Source of the DNA: an uncultured Alcaligenaceae bacterium
GTDB taxonomy: Bacteria > Pseudomonadota > Gammaproteobacteria > Burkholderiales > Burkholderiaceae_B
Direction of reading: 5' to 3'
DNA length: 64,000 nt
Assembly (NCBI GenBank): GCA_937908115.1
Contig: CALEQZ010000074.1
Coordinates: 1 to 64,000, forward strand
Position numbers and translations under genes: made by a program
Notes under the pieces: generated by a model
The model's database searches: none
What the model saw: the letters and a program-made list of their open reading frames with translations, nothing else
Told to the model about the DNA's origin: nothing
Shown here: one piece after another, positions 43,324-51,559 of the stretch
How positions within the stretch are numbered: position 1 is the first letter of the stretch
Layout: each line of letters begins with the position of its first letter

Positions 43324-43345
43324 AGAATTTTATTTTTAAAATTCT
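43324..43345. promoter_or_regulatory. AT-rich palindrome, candidate LysR operator
   Basis: AGAATTTTA (43324-43332), TTTT, TAAAATTCT (43337-43345): a perfect 9-bp inverted repeat in the 87-bp gap between the divergent ThDP-enzyme and lysR genes. It contains the T-N11-A type symmetry expected for LysR binding. The surrounding 60 bp are far more AT-rich than anything nearby. Confidence 0.6.
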
Positions 43346-43361
43346 GTAATTAAATTAACTA

Positions 43362-44246
43362 ATGAACATTACGCTGCGCCAATTGCAAGCGTTCATCGCC
43401 GTGGCGCGTTCCGGCAGCTTTTCGCGCACGGCCCAGACCTTGCACGTCACCCAGCCAGCACTGACCCTGATGATCCAGAAGCTCGAGCGGCAGCTGGGCG
43501 TGCAACTGCTCGAGCGCAATACGCATGGCGTTCGCCTATCGCCGTCTGGTCGCGAGTTCTTACCAGCGATTCAACGGCTAGTGGGCGAACTCGAAACGAC
43601 CGTCGATAATCTGCGCGATGCCACGCTGCCCAGCGGGGGCGCAATCAGCATTGGCTGCATCCCGTCGGCCGGCGCGCTGATGCTGCCCGACTTGATCCGG
43701 CGATTCGCGGCTGAATACCCAAGGGTGCGCATCACTGTCAAGGACGCCATGACCGAAACGCGCGGCATGATAGGCATGCTGCGCAGAGGGGAGATCGACC
43801 TGGCCATGGGTCCGCCCTCGGACGAAGATAGCGACATCGGCTTCGAGCCCTATACCGAAGACCGCATGATGGCTGCCGTGGCGACCGGGCACCGATATGG
43901 CCGGCGCAAGGTCTTGAGCTGGCGCGACATCGCAACCGAGCCCATCGTCGCAATGAGCTATCACAGCCACGTCCGCCGGCTGATGGACAGTGCGTTCTCT
44001 GCGAACGGCCTGTCGGTGCGGCCCCACGCGGAAGTCAGCTTGGTCGCGACGGCCATGGGCATGGCGCGTGCCGGATTGGCCGTGGCCATCCTGCCCGAGG
44101 CCGCCGTGCGCATGTGCAACCTGGATGGCATTGCCGTCATTGCACTGCAGCGTCCCGTCGTTACCCGGCCGATCGGGTTTCTCTATCGCTCGCGCTCGCT
44201 GCTATCGCCCGCCGCGCAAGCGTTCCTGCGCATCGCGCGAACGTGA
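43362..44246 (+). CDS. LysR-family transcriptional regulator
   Basis: A 294-residue LysR protein. The DNA-binding domain is at the N-terminus (ITLRQLQAFIAVARSGSFSRTAQTLHVTQP), with the recognition helix followed by LTLMIQKLERQLGVQLLERNTHGVRLSPSG (quoted in parts). An effector-binding domain starts near residue 90. The ATG at 43362 is only 17 nt after the palindrome at 43324, so autoregulation is likely. By position it should regulate the divergent ThDP enzyme-SDR-Bug operon. Confidence 0.93.
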   Translation: MNITLRQLQAFIAVARSGSFSRTAQTLHVTQPALTLMIQKLERQLGVQLLERNTHGVRLSPSGREFLPAIQRLVGELETTVDNLRDATLPSGGAISIGCIPSAGALMLPDLIRRFAAEYPRVRITVKDAMTETRGMIGMLRRGEIDLAMGPPSDEDSDIGFEPYTEDRMMAAVATGHRYGRRKVLSWRDIATEPIVAMSYHSHVRRLMDSAFSANGLSVRPHAEVSLVATAMGMARAGLAVAILPEAAVRMCNLDGIAVIALQRPVVTRPIGFLYRSRSLLSPAAQAFLRIART

Positions 44247-44287
44247 ACCATCGGCCAAGGGCAAAGGCGCAACGCCTGCCTGCACCC

Positions 44288-46501
44288 TTATCGGCACGGA
44301 TGCACCAGGTCCTCAGGATCGAAATCATCCACGGCGATGACCGCGGCGACCGCTTCTTCAGCCTGCCGCAGGCGCTCGGATTCTTCGTCCGTCAATAGCC
44401 CCGCCTCGGCAGCGGCGCGCCAATCGCGCAGGCCCTGGGTGCGCAGCCGGTCGTAAAGTGGCTGCACCTCGCACACCAGCGCGAAGGCGCGATCGAGCTG
44501 TGCCACGCTGGGTGAGCCGCAAGTGCGCCAAAGGGTGCCCACCAGGCGGTCGCGCGCGGCGCCAGGTTCGGTCAGGATGCGCGCACACGCCTGCGTCAAC
44601 GCGTCCGACGGCCCGGCGGCGCGCGGGCCCAGCGGCTGCACGAGGAACTTGAGCAGCCACGCCACCGGCCGGTTCGGCAGGTTGGCGAGGACTTCGGCCA
44701 ACCGCGCCTCTATCGTGGCGCAGCCTTGCTCGACGCACCAGCGTACCAGCGGAAGATCCGCTTCCTGGCGGCCCTCGTCCTGCCAGCGCTTGAGCACCGC
44801 CGACAGCAAGTACAGTTCGGCCAGGATGTCGCCGAGCCTGGCCGAGAGCATCTCCTTGCGCTTGAGCTCGCCGCCCAACAGCCCCAACGCCGCTTCGGCC
44901 ACCAGCGCAAAGGCGCTGGCGTAACGCCCCAGCTGGCGGTAATGCGCCCTCGCACGTCCGGCAGACGGTGCCGGTGCAGCCAGCCCTGCCGTCCAGCTGC
45001 GCAGCCATGCGCGCAGGGCATTCTTGGCGCTGTGGCCGGCATGCTTCCAGAATATGGCGTCGAACGCGTCCAGGCCGCGCGCGGCATCGTCGTCGGCCAG
45101 TGCCTCGATTTCCTTCATCAGGTAGGGGTGCGCGCGGATGGCCCCTTGCCCGAAAATGATCAGGCAGCGCGTCAGGATGTTGGCGCCTTCCACCGTGATG
45201 CCGACCGGCAGCGCGCGGTACAGGCCGGATAGATAGTTGTGCGGCCCGTCTATCACCGCCTTGCCGGCATGGATGTCCATCGCATCGTTGACCGCCTCGC
45301 GCATGCGTTCGGTCGCGTGGTATTTCATGATGGCCGAAACGACCGCGGGCTTCTTGCCTTGGTCCAGCCCCGCGCATGTCATGCGCCTGGCCGCCTCGAC
45401 CAGATAGGCGTTGGCGGCCAGCCGGCCGAGCTTGTCCTGGATCCCCTCGAAGCGGGAAATGGGCAAGCCGAACTGCTTGCGTACGCGGGCATAGGCGCCT
45501 GCGCTGTGCGCAGCGAACGCCACGGCAGCGGCCGACAGCGACGGCAGCGAGATCCCGCGCCCGGCGGCCAGCGCGCTCATGAGCATCTTCCAGCCTTGGC
45601 CGGCGCGCGCCGGGCCGCCAATCAACGCATCCAGCGGAACGAACACGTCGCGGCCCACGGTGGGGCCGTTCTGGAAGACCTGCATCGACGGCACATGGCG
45701 CTTGCCGATCTCCACGCCCGGCAGGTGCGTCGGCACCAGGGCCACGGATATGCCGATGTCGGCCGGGCCGCCCAGCAGGCCTTCGGGGTCGCTGAGCTTG
45801 AACGCCAGGCCAAGCACGGTGGCCACCGGCGCCAGCGTGATGTAGCGCTTGCGCCAGTTAAGCCGTATGCCGAGCACCTCCCTGCCGTCGATCTCGCCGC
45901 GGCAGACCACGCCGGTGTCGGTCATCGATGCCGCATCCGAGCCCGCCTCGGCGCTGGTCAGGCCGAAACAGGGAATCTCGGTGCCATCGGCCAGCCGTGG
46001 CAGCCAATAGGCGCGCTGCGCGTCGGTACCGAACTGCATCAGCAGCTCGCCTGGCCCCAACGAGTTGGGCACCATGACGGTCACGGCCGCGGTCACCGAC
46101 CGCAACGAGATGCGCCGCACGACCTCGGAGTGCGCATAGGCCGAAAACCCCAGGCCGCCGTATTCGCGCGGGATGATCATGCCGAAAAAACGCTGTGCCT
46201 TGAGAAATTGCCACACTTCGGTAGGCAGGTCGCGCCACTGGCTGTTGATCTTCCAGTCATCGAGCATGGCGCACAGCTCGGCCACCGGTCCATCCAGGAA
46301 GGCCTGCTCGGCATCGCTGAGCCGCGCTGGGGGCATGGCCAGCAGCTTGTTCCAGTCTGGATCCCCGGCGAACAGGTCGGCCTCCCACCAGACGTCGCCG
46401 GCGTCGATGGCCTCGCGCTCGGTGTCAGACAGGCCTGGCAATGCCTTGCGGGCCCAACGATAGACTGGGCGGGTCAGGCGTTCACGGCGCAAGTCGTTCA
46501 T
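44288..46501 (-). CDS. Acyl-CoA dehydrogenase, FadE-like
   Basis: A 737-residue acyl-CoA dehydrogenase of the large FadE type, the first oxidation in fatty acid beta-oxidation. It has the FAD/substrate region FFGMIIPREYGGLGFSAYAHSE, the signature CFGLTSAEAGSDAASM, and the C-terminal domain special to FadE (about residues 480-737). It lacks the N-terminal membrane segment of E. coli FadE. I chose the ATG at 46501 (MNDLRRERL), with AGGAG 12 nt upstream; an ATG 12 codons earlier is possible but has no ribosome site. It stands alone; the SpmAB-like gene is divergent. Confidence 0.9.
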   Translation of the reverse strand: MNDLRRERLTRPVYRWARKALPGLSDTEREAIDAGDVWWEADLFAGDPDWNKLLAMPPARLSDAEQAFLDGPVAELCAMLDDWKINSQWRDLPTEVWQFLKAQRFFGMIIPREYGGLGFSAYAHSEVVRRISLRSVTAAVTVMVPNSLGPGELLMQFGTDAQRAYWLPRLADGTEIPCFGLTSAEAGSDAASMTDTGVVCRGEIDGREVLGIRLNWRKRYITLAPVATVLGLAFKLSDPEGLLGGPADIGISVALVPTHLPGVEIGKRHVPSMQVFQNGPTVGRDVFVPLDALIGGPARAGQGWKMLMSALAAGRGISLPSLSAAAVAFAAHSAGAYARVRKQFGLPISRFEGIQDKLGRLAANAYLVEAARRMTCAGLDQGKKPAVVSAIMKYHATERMREAVNDAMDIHAGKAVIDGPHNYLSGLYRALPVGITVEGANILTRCLIIFGQGAIRAHPYLMKEIEALADDDAARGLDAFDAIFWKHAGHSAKNALRAWLRSWTAGLAAPAPSAGRARAHYRQLGRYASAFALVAEAALGLLGGELKRKEMLSARLGDILAELYLLSAVLKRWQDEGRQEADLPLVRWCVEQGCATIEARLAEVLANLPNRPVAWLLKFLVQPLGPRAAGPSDALTQACARILTEPGAARDRLVGTLWRTCGSPSVAQLDRAFALVCEVQPLYDRLRTQGLRDWRAAAEAGLLTDEESERLRQAEEAVAAVIAVDDFDPEDLVHPCR

Positions 46502-46658
46502 ATCCAAGGCGTTCTCCTGCAGCAATGATGCAATCATGCCACGCGGCGCGCGATTGCGGCGCGCGCGAGGCCTGTGCCGGACGCGGCCAGCGCCGGACGG
46601 CTGGCAAGGACGGGCAGCTTCGCGTACAGTGCAGCGGCGACTCGCTTACCCGACGCCC

Positions 46659-47888
46659 ATGCTCAACATCCTTTGGCTGGCTTTTTTCCTGACCGCCGCG
46701 GTCGTGGCCGCGGGCAAGTGGCTGCTGGCCGGCGATGGCCAGGTTTTCGCCGCCATCGTGGCCGCGCTGTTCGACATGGCGCGGCTGTCGGTCGAGGTCA
46801 TGGTGCTACTGTTCGGCACGCTGACACTCTGGCTGGGGTTCCTGCGCATCGCCGAACGGGCCGGCCTGGTCCAGGCGCTGGCCCGGCTGCTTGGGCCGCT
46901 CTTTGCCCGCCTCATGCCGGAAGTCCCGCGCGGTCACCCTGCCGTGGGGCTGATCACATTGAACTTCGCGGCCAACGCGCTGGGGCTGGACAATGCGGCC
47001 ACGCCCATCGGCCTGCGCGCCATGCGCGAACTGCAAGCGCTCAATCGCGACCCGGAATCAGCCAGCAACGCGCAAATCCTGTTCCTTGTGCTCAACGCTT
47101 CGTCGTTGACGTTGCTGCCGGTGACGATTTTCATGTACCGCGCCCAACAGGGTGCGGCCGACCCCACGCTGGTCTTCCTTCCCATCCTGCTGGCCACCAG
47201 CGCATCGACGCTGGCCGGACTGCTGTCGGTGGCGCTGATGCAGCGCCTGCGCCTGCACGACCCGGTCGTGCTGGCGTGGCTGGGTTCGGCCGCCCTGGCG
47301 CTGGGCGGCTTCATGGCCATCCTGGCCTCGATGACGTCGGCGGCATTGGCCTCGCTGTCGTCGCTAGCGGGCAATTTGACGCTTTTCGCCATCGTCATCG
47401 CCTTTCTCGCGGCCGGGGCCATCCGCCGCGTGCCGGTTTACGAAGCCTTCGTCGACGGGGCCAAGGAAGGCTTTGACGTCGCGCGCGGCCTGCTGCCCTA
47501 CCTGGTGGCGATGCTGTGCGCGGTCGGGGCGCTGCGCGCATCCGGCGCGCTGGACCTGGTGCTGGACGGCATCCGGTGGCTGGCGCAGGTGACCGGCTGG
47601 GACGCGCGGTTCGTCGATGCATTGCCCACCGCCCTGGTCAAGCCGTTTTCGGGCAGCGCCGCGCGCGCGATGATGCTGGAGACCATGCAGCACTTCGGCG
47701 TGGACAGCTTCCCGGCATTGCTGGCCGCGGTCATGCAGGGCAGCACGGAAACCACCTTTTACGTGCTGGCGGTGTACTTCGGCGCCGTCGGCATCAAGCG
47801 GGCCCGGCATGCCGTAGGCTGCGCACTGCTGGCGGACGTGGCCGGCGTGCTGGCCGCGATCGGCGTGTGCTATTGGTTCTTCGGCTAG
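46659..47888 (+). CDS. SpmA/SpmB-like nucleoside-recognition (Gate) domain membrane protein
   Basis: A 409-residue polytopic membrane protein made of two Gate domains in one chain, equivalent to SpmA (residues 1-200) followed by SpmB (210-409). LNFAANALGLDNAATPIGLRAM in the first half and KPFSGSAARAMMLETMQHFG plus MQGSTETTFYVLAVYFGAVG in the second are the family signatures. In Bacillus, SpmA and SpmB affect spore core dehydration, but this organism should not sporulate, so the role is different and unknown; small-solute transport is a guess. The ATG at 46659 was chosen as the family start. Confidence 0.88.
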   Translation: MLNILWLAFFLTAAVVAAGKWLLAGDGQVFAAIVAALFDMARLSVEVMVLLFGTLTLWLGFLRIAERAGLVQALARLLGPLFARLMPEVPRGHPAVGLITLNFAANALGLDNAATPIGLRAMRELQALNRDPESASNAQILFLVLNASSLTLLPVTIFMYRAQQGAADPTLVFLPILLATSASTLAGLLSVALMQRLRLHDPVVLAWLGSAALALGGFMAILASMTSAALASLSSLAGNLTLFAIVIAFLAAGAIRRVPVYEAFVDGAKEGFDVARGLLPYLVAMLCAVGALRASGALDLVLDGIRWLAQVTGWDARFVDALPTALVKPFSGSAARAMMLETMQHFGVDSFPALLAAVMQGSTETTFYVLAVYFGAVGIKRARHAVGCALLADVAGVLAAIGVCYWFFG

Positions 47889-47897
47889 CGGCCTGCG

Positions 47898-47922
47898 CGG
47901 CAGGCGGCGCCGGCCTGCCGCC
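47898..47922. terminator. Hairpin between convergent SpmAB-like and pyk genes
   Basis: GCGGCAGGC (47898-47906), 7-nt loop, GCCTGCCGC (47914-47922). Perfect 9-bp stem 9 nt after the SpmAB-like stop, no T-run. A likely shared transcript end. Confidence 0.5.
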
Positions 47923-47955
47923 ACGGCGCGCCCGCCATCGCCTGTCTGCCCGGCG

Positions 47956-49398
47956 CTACTCCACCTTCAGGATCTTCATGCCGTTGGTGCCGCCGCTATC
48001 CTGATAGTAGTCGCCCTTGGTCAGGATGACCCAGTCGCCCGGCTGCACCTTGCCCCGGCGCTTTAGCTCGCCGATCGCCGCCTGGCTAAGCTCGGACGGG
48101 TCGTAGGCCGTCGGGTCGAAAGGGACAGTGTAGACGCCGCGAAACAGCGCCGCGCGGTTCTGCGTGGATTGGTGCCGGGTGTAGCAATAGATCGGCACGC
48201 CCGAGCGGATGCGCGACATGATCAGCGGGGTGTGGCCGCTTTCGGTCAAGGCGATGATGGCCTTGACGCCCGGGAAGTGGTTGGCCGCATACATGGCCGC
48301 CAGCGCGATCGTCTCGTCACAGCGCGAGAACGTCTCGCCCAGCCGGTGATGCGAGCGCGTCGTGGTCGGGTGCTTTTCCGCGCCCAGGCAGATTCGCGCC
48401 ATGGCCTGCACCGCTTCCACGGGGTATTGGCCCGAGGCGCTTTCGGCCGACAGCATCACCGCATCCGTATAGTCGAGCACGGCGTTGGCCACGTCCGAGA
48501 CCTCGGCGCGGGTCGGCAAGGAGCTCGAAATCATCGACTCCATCATCTGCGTGGCGGTGATCACCAGCTTGTTCAGGGTACGAGCGTGCTGGATGATGCG
48601 CTTCTGTATGCCGACGAGCTCGGCATCGCCGACCTCCACGCCCAGGTCGCCGCGCGCAACCATGACGCCGTCGCTGGCGCGTATCAAGGCGTCGAGCGCC
48701 TCGTCGTCGGCCACCGCCTCGGCCCGCTCGATCTTGGCGATCAGCCAGGCATCGCTGCCGGCTGCGCGCACCAGTTCGCGCGCTTGCTCGATGTCGCTGC
48801 CATAGCGTGGAAACGACACGGCGACATAGTCCAAGCCGAGCTCGGCGGCCAGGCGGATGTCCTGCTTGTCCTTGTCGGTCAGGCTCGGCGCCGACAGGCC
48901 ACCGCCGCGGCGGTTGATGCCTTTGTTGTTGGATAGCGGGCCGCCCACCGTCACGGTGGTATGCACGGCGTCGCCCGACACATCGTCGACCTGCAGGACG
49001 ATGCGGCCGTCGTCGAGCAGCAGCTCGTCGCCCGGGCGGCAATCCTTGACCAGATCGGGATAGTCGATGCCAACCACCGTTTCATCGCCCGCGTCGTAAG
49101 GGTGGCTGTTCGACAAAGTGAACCTTTGCCCCGGACGCAGCGTGACGCGCCCTTGGGCAAAGCGCGCGATGCGGATCTTGGGGCCTTGCAGGTCGCCCAT
49201 CAGCGCGACGAACCGTCCCTGCTCGGCGGCGAGTTCCCGCACCAGTCGGGCACGCTCGCGGTGGTCATCGGCATTGCCGTGGGAGAAGTTCAGGCGCGCG
49301 ACGTCCATGCCGGCGCGTATCAGCTCGCCGATGCGCTCGCGGCTGGAACTGGCTGGCCCCAGGGTGGCAACGATCTTGGTTCGGCGCGATGCAGCCAT
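47956..49398 (-). CDS. pyk: Pyruvate kinase
   Basis: A 480-residue pyruvate kinase converting PEP and ADP to pyruvate and ATP. The start RRTKIVATLGPASSS, the K+/PEP-site region MDVARLNFSHGNADDH, the signature AKIERAEAVADDEAL (catalytic Lys and Mg-binding Glu) and MVARGDLGVEVG are clear, with the C-terminal regulatory domain from about residue 350. The ATG at 49398 follows GGAGAAAGCTTC. Bordetella lacks a complete Embden-Meyerhof route from glucose, so the enzyme mainly serves lower glycolysis and anaplerosis (general knowledge, not from this sequence). Confidence 0.95.
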   Translation of the reverse strand: MAASRRTKIVATLGPASSSRERIGELIRAGMDVARLNFSHGNADDHRERARLVRELAAEQGRFVALMGDLQGPKIRIARFAQGRVTLRPGQRFTLSNSHPYDAGDETVVGIDYPDLVKDCRPGDELLLDDGRIVLQVDDVSGDAVHTTVTVGGPLSNNKGINRRGGGLSAPSLTDKDKQDIRLAAELGLDYVAVSFPRYGSDIEQARELVRAAGSDAWLIAKIERAEAVADDEALDALIRASDGVMVARGDLGVEVGDAELVGIQKRIIQHARTLNKLVITATQMMESMISSSLPTRAEVSDVANAVLDYTDAVMLSAESASGQYPVEAVQAMARICLGAEKHPTTTRSHHRLGETFSRCDETIALAAMYAANHFPGVKAIIALTESGHTPLIMSRIRSGVPIYCYTRHQSTQNRAALFRGVYTVPFDPTAYDPSELSQAAIGELKRRGKVQPGDWVILTKGDYYQDSGGTNGMKILKVE

Positions 49399-49575
49399 GA
49401 AGCTTTCTCCACGAATGGCCAAGTAAAGTAGCAATGGTATCGCTTGCGCACGACGCTGCGTAGGTGCCCCTCTCAGCGGCCGCTGGCGCTGCCACCGGCA
49501 GCCGTCGAGGCAGCGCCACCGCAAGCCCGCGCCGCATTATCATGAGCGCTTTTCCTGCCAGACCACGACTGGACC

Positions 49576-50718
49576 GTGAAGATCGTCATCGCCCCCGATT
49601 CGTTCAAGGAAAGCCTCGGCGCGCCCGAAGTGGCGGCCGCGATCGCCGAAGGCGTGCGCCAGGCCGCTCCCCAGGCCGAGATTGTCTGTATTCCCATGGC
49701 CGATGGCGGCGAGGGTACGGTCGCGGCTGTGCTTGCAGCCACCGGCGGCCAATGGAAAACCACGCCCGTGCAAGGCGCCTTGGGCGAGCCGTTGCAGGCG
49801 CGCTGGGGCTGGCTGGCCGACGGCACCGCAGTCATCGAAATGGCCGCCGCCGCCGGGTTGGAGCAAATCGCGCCCGCCGACCGCCGCCCGCTGCAAGCCA
49901 GCAGTTTCGGCGTAGGCCAGCTGGTCGCCGCGGCGCTGGACGCCGGCGCCCGACGCATCATCCTGGGGCTGGGCGGCTCCTCCACCACCGACGGCGGTGC
50001 CGGCATGCTGAGCGCGCTCGGCATGCGTTGGCTGGACGAACGAGGCCAGCCGCTGCCCCCGGGGGGCGCAGCGCTGCGCCACCTGGCCGAGATCGACGCC
50101 AGTGGCCTGGACCCGCGGCTCGCGGACATCCCGGTCACCGTCGCCTCGGACGTCAACAATCCCCTGTGCGGCACCAAGGGGGCGGCACACGTCTTCGGGC
50201 CACAAAAAGGCGCCACGCCGGAACAAGTCGCCGAACTGGATGCCGCGCTCACGCGCCTGGCCGACGTATGCGCGCATCACCTGGGGCGCGATCTGCGCAA
50301 CGAACCCGGCGCCGGATCGGCGGGCGGCCTGGGATTTGCCGCGCGCGCGTTCATGCGCGCGGACTTCCGGCCTGGCGTGGAAGTCGTCGCCGAACTGGGC
50401 GGCCTGGCGCAGGCCGTGCAAGGCGCGTCCCTGGTCTTTACCGGCGAAGGACGCATGGATGCCCAGACGCTGCATGGCAAGACCCCCGCCGGCGTGGCCC
50501 GCATCGCCCAGGCTGCCGGCGTGCCTGTCGTAGCGCTGGCCGGCTCGCTGGGCGACGGCTACGAAGCGCTGTACGAGGTCGGCATATCGGCCGCGTTTAG
50601 CCTGGCACCCGGACCGATCACGCTTCAGGAGGCATTGTCGCGCGCCGGGGAACTGCTCGCAGCCCGCGCGCGCGACGCCACCCGGTTATGGCTGGCCGGA
50701 CGACGCCAAGCACTCTGA
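49576..50718 (+). CDS. Glycerate kinase (GlxK/GarK type I)
   Basis: A 380-residue glycerate kinase that phosphorylates D-glycerate to 2-phosphoglycerate. KIVIAPDSFKESLGAPEVAAAI at the N-terminus, PMADGGEGTVAAV, GLGGSSTTDGGAGML and FTGEGRMDAQTLHGKTP are family hallmarks. The start is GTG (49576). It is divergent from pyk; both meet near 2-phosphoglycerate/PEP metabolism, which links glyoxylate-derived glycerate to pyruvate. It ends 9 nt from the convergent rsmA. Confidence 0.93.
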   Translation: MKIVIAPDSFKESLGAPEVAAAIAEGVRQAAPQAEIVCIPMADGGEGTVAAVLAATGGQWKTTPVQGALGEPLQARWGWLADGTAVIEMAAAAGLEQIAPADRRPLQASSFGVGQLVAAALDAGARRIILGLGGSSTTDGGAGMLSALGMRWLDERGQPLPPGGAALRHLAEIDASGLDPRLADIPVTVASDVNNPLCGTKGAAHVFGPQKGATPEQVAELDAALTRLADVCAHHLGRDLRNEPGAGSAGGLGFAARAFMRADFRPGVEVVAELGGLAQAVQGASLVFTGEGRMDAQTLHGKTPAGVARIAQAAGVPVVALAGSLGDGYEALYEVGISAAFSLAPGPITLQEALSRAGELLAARARDATRLWLAGRRQAL

Positions 50719-50727
50719 CCGCCCCAG

Positions 50728-51537
50728 TCAGCCCGGCGCCGCACCGGCCAGGCCGGCGTCGTACAAGGCATCGGCCAGGGCGATGAATCTTTCGACCGGG
50801 ACCTCTTCGGCCCGCGCGGTGGGCGCGATGCCCAGCGATTCCCAGTCGATGCTGGCTGCCCAATCACCGAGGGCGCGGCGCAGCATCTTGCGCCGCTGCG
50901 CAAAGGCACGCGCGACGACCGCCTCGAAGGCGGACTCACTGCGCGGGCGCACGCGCCCGTCCGGCAGAGGGATCATGCGCACCACCGCCGACACGACGCG
51001 CGGCGGGGGATCGAACGCCTCCGGCGGCACATCCAAGAGCTTTTCCATGCGGTAGCGTGCTTGCAGCATGACCGACAGGCGCCCGTAATCGGGCGTGGAC
51101 GGCCGCGCCACCATGCGATCGATGACCTCCCGCTGCAACATGAAGTGCTGGTCGCGGACGACATCCGCGCAGCGCATCAAATGAAACAGCAGCGGGCTGG
51201 AGATGTTGTAAGGCAGGTTGCCCGCGATGCGCAGCGACGCGCCGGACGCGGGCGCGAAACTGGCGAAATCGACGGTCAACGCGTCGGCCTCGACGACGGT
51301 CAGGCGCTCGGGCGGATACCTGCGGCGCAACCGCGCGGCCAGGTCGCGGTCGATCTCGACCACGCGCAAATGATCCAGCCGCTGCAGCAGCGGGTCGGTC
51401 AAGGCCGACAGCCCCGGGCCGATCTCCACCATCGCGTCACCGGGCGCCGGATCAATGGCGCGGACGATGGCGGCGACGACGGATTCGTCCGTCAGGAAGT
51501 GCTGGCCGAAGCGCTTGCGCGCCTGGTGATGAGCCAC
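50728..51537 (-). CDS. rsmA: 16S rRNA (A1518/A1519) dimethyltransferase RsmA/KsgA
   Basis: A 269-residue SAM-dependent methyltransferase that dimethylates two adjacent adenines near the 3' end of 16S rRNA during 30S maturation. ARKRFGQHFLTDESV at the start, the SAM site VEIGPGLSALTDPL and the catalytic NLPYNISSPLLF are complete. The start codon is GTG at 51537, 22 nt after the surA stop. lptD-surA-rsmA is a widely conserved order; pdxA, often between surA and rsmA, is missing here. Confidence 0.95.
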   Translation of the reverse strand: MAHHQARKRFGQHFLTDESVVAAIVRAIDPAPGDAMVEIGPGLSALTDPLLQRLDHLRVVEIDRDLAARLRRRYPPERLTVVEADALTVDFASFAPASGASLRIAGNLPYNISSPLLFHLMRCADVVRDQHFMLQREVIDRMVARPSTPDYGRLSVMLQARYRMEKLLDVPPEAFDPPPRVVSAVVRMIPLPDGRVRPRSESAFEAVVARAFAQRRKMLRRALGDWAASIDWESLGIAPTARAEEVPVERFIALADALYDAGLAGAAPG

Positions 51538-51559
51538 GACGTTAGGTCCCGGCCGGCCG

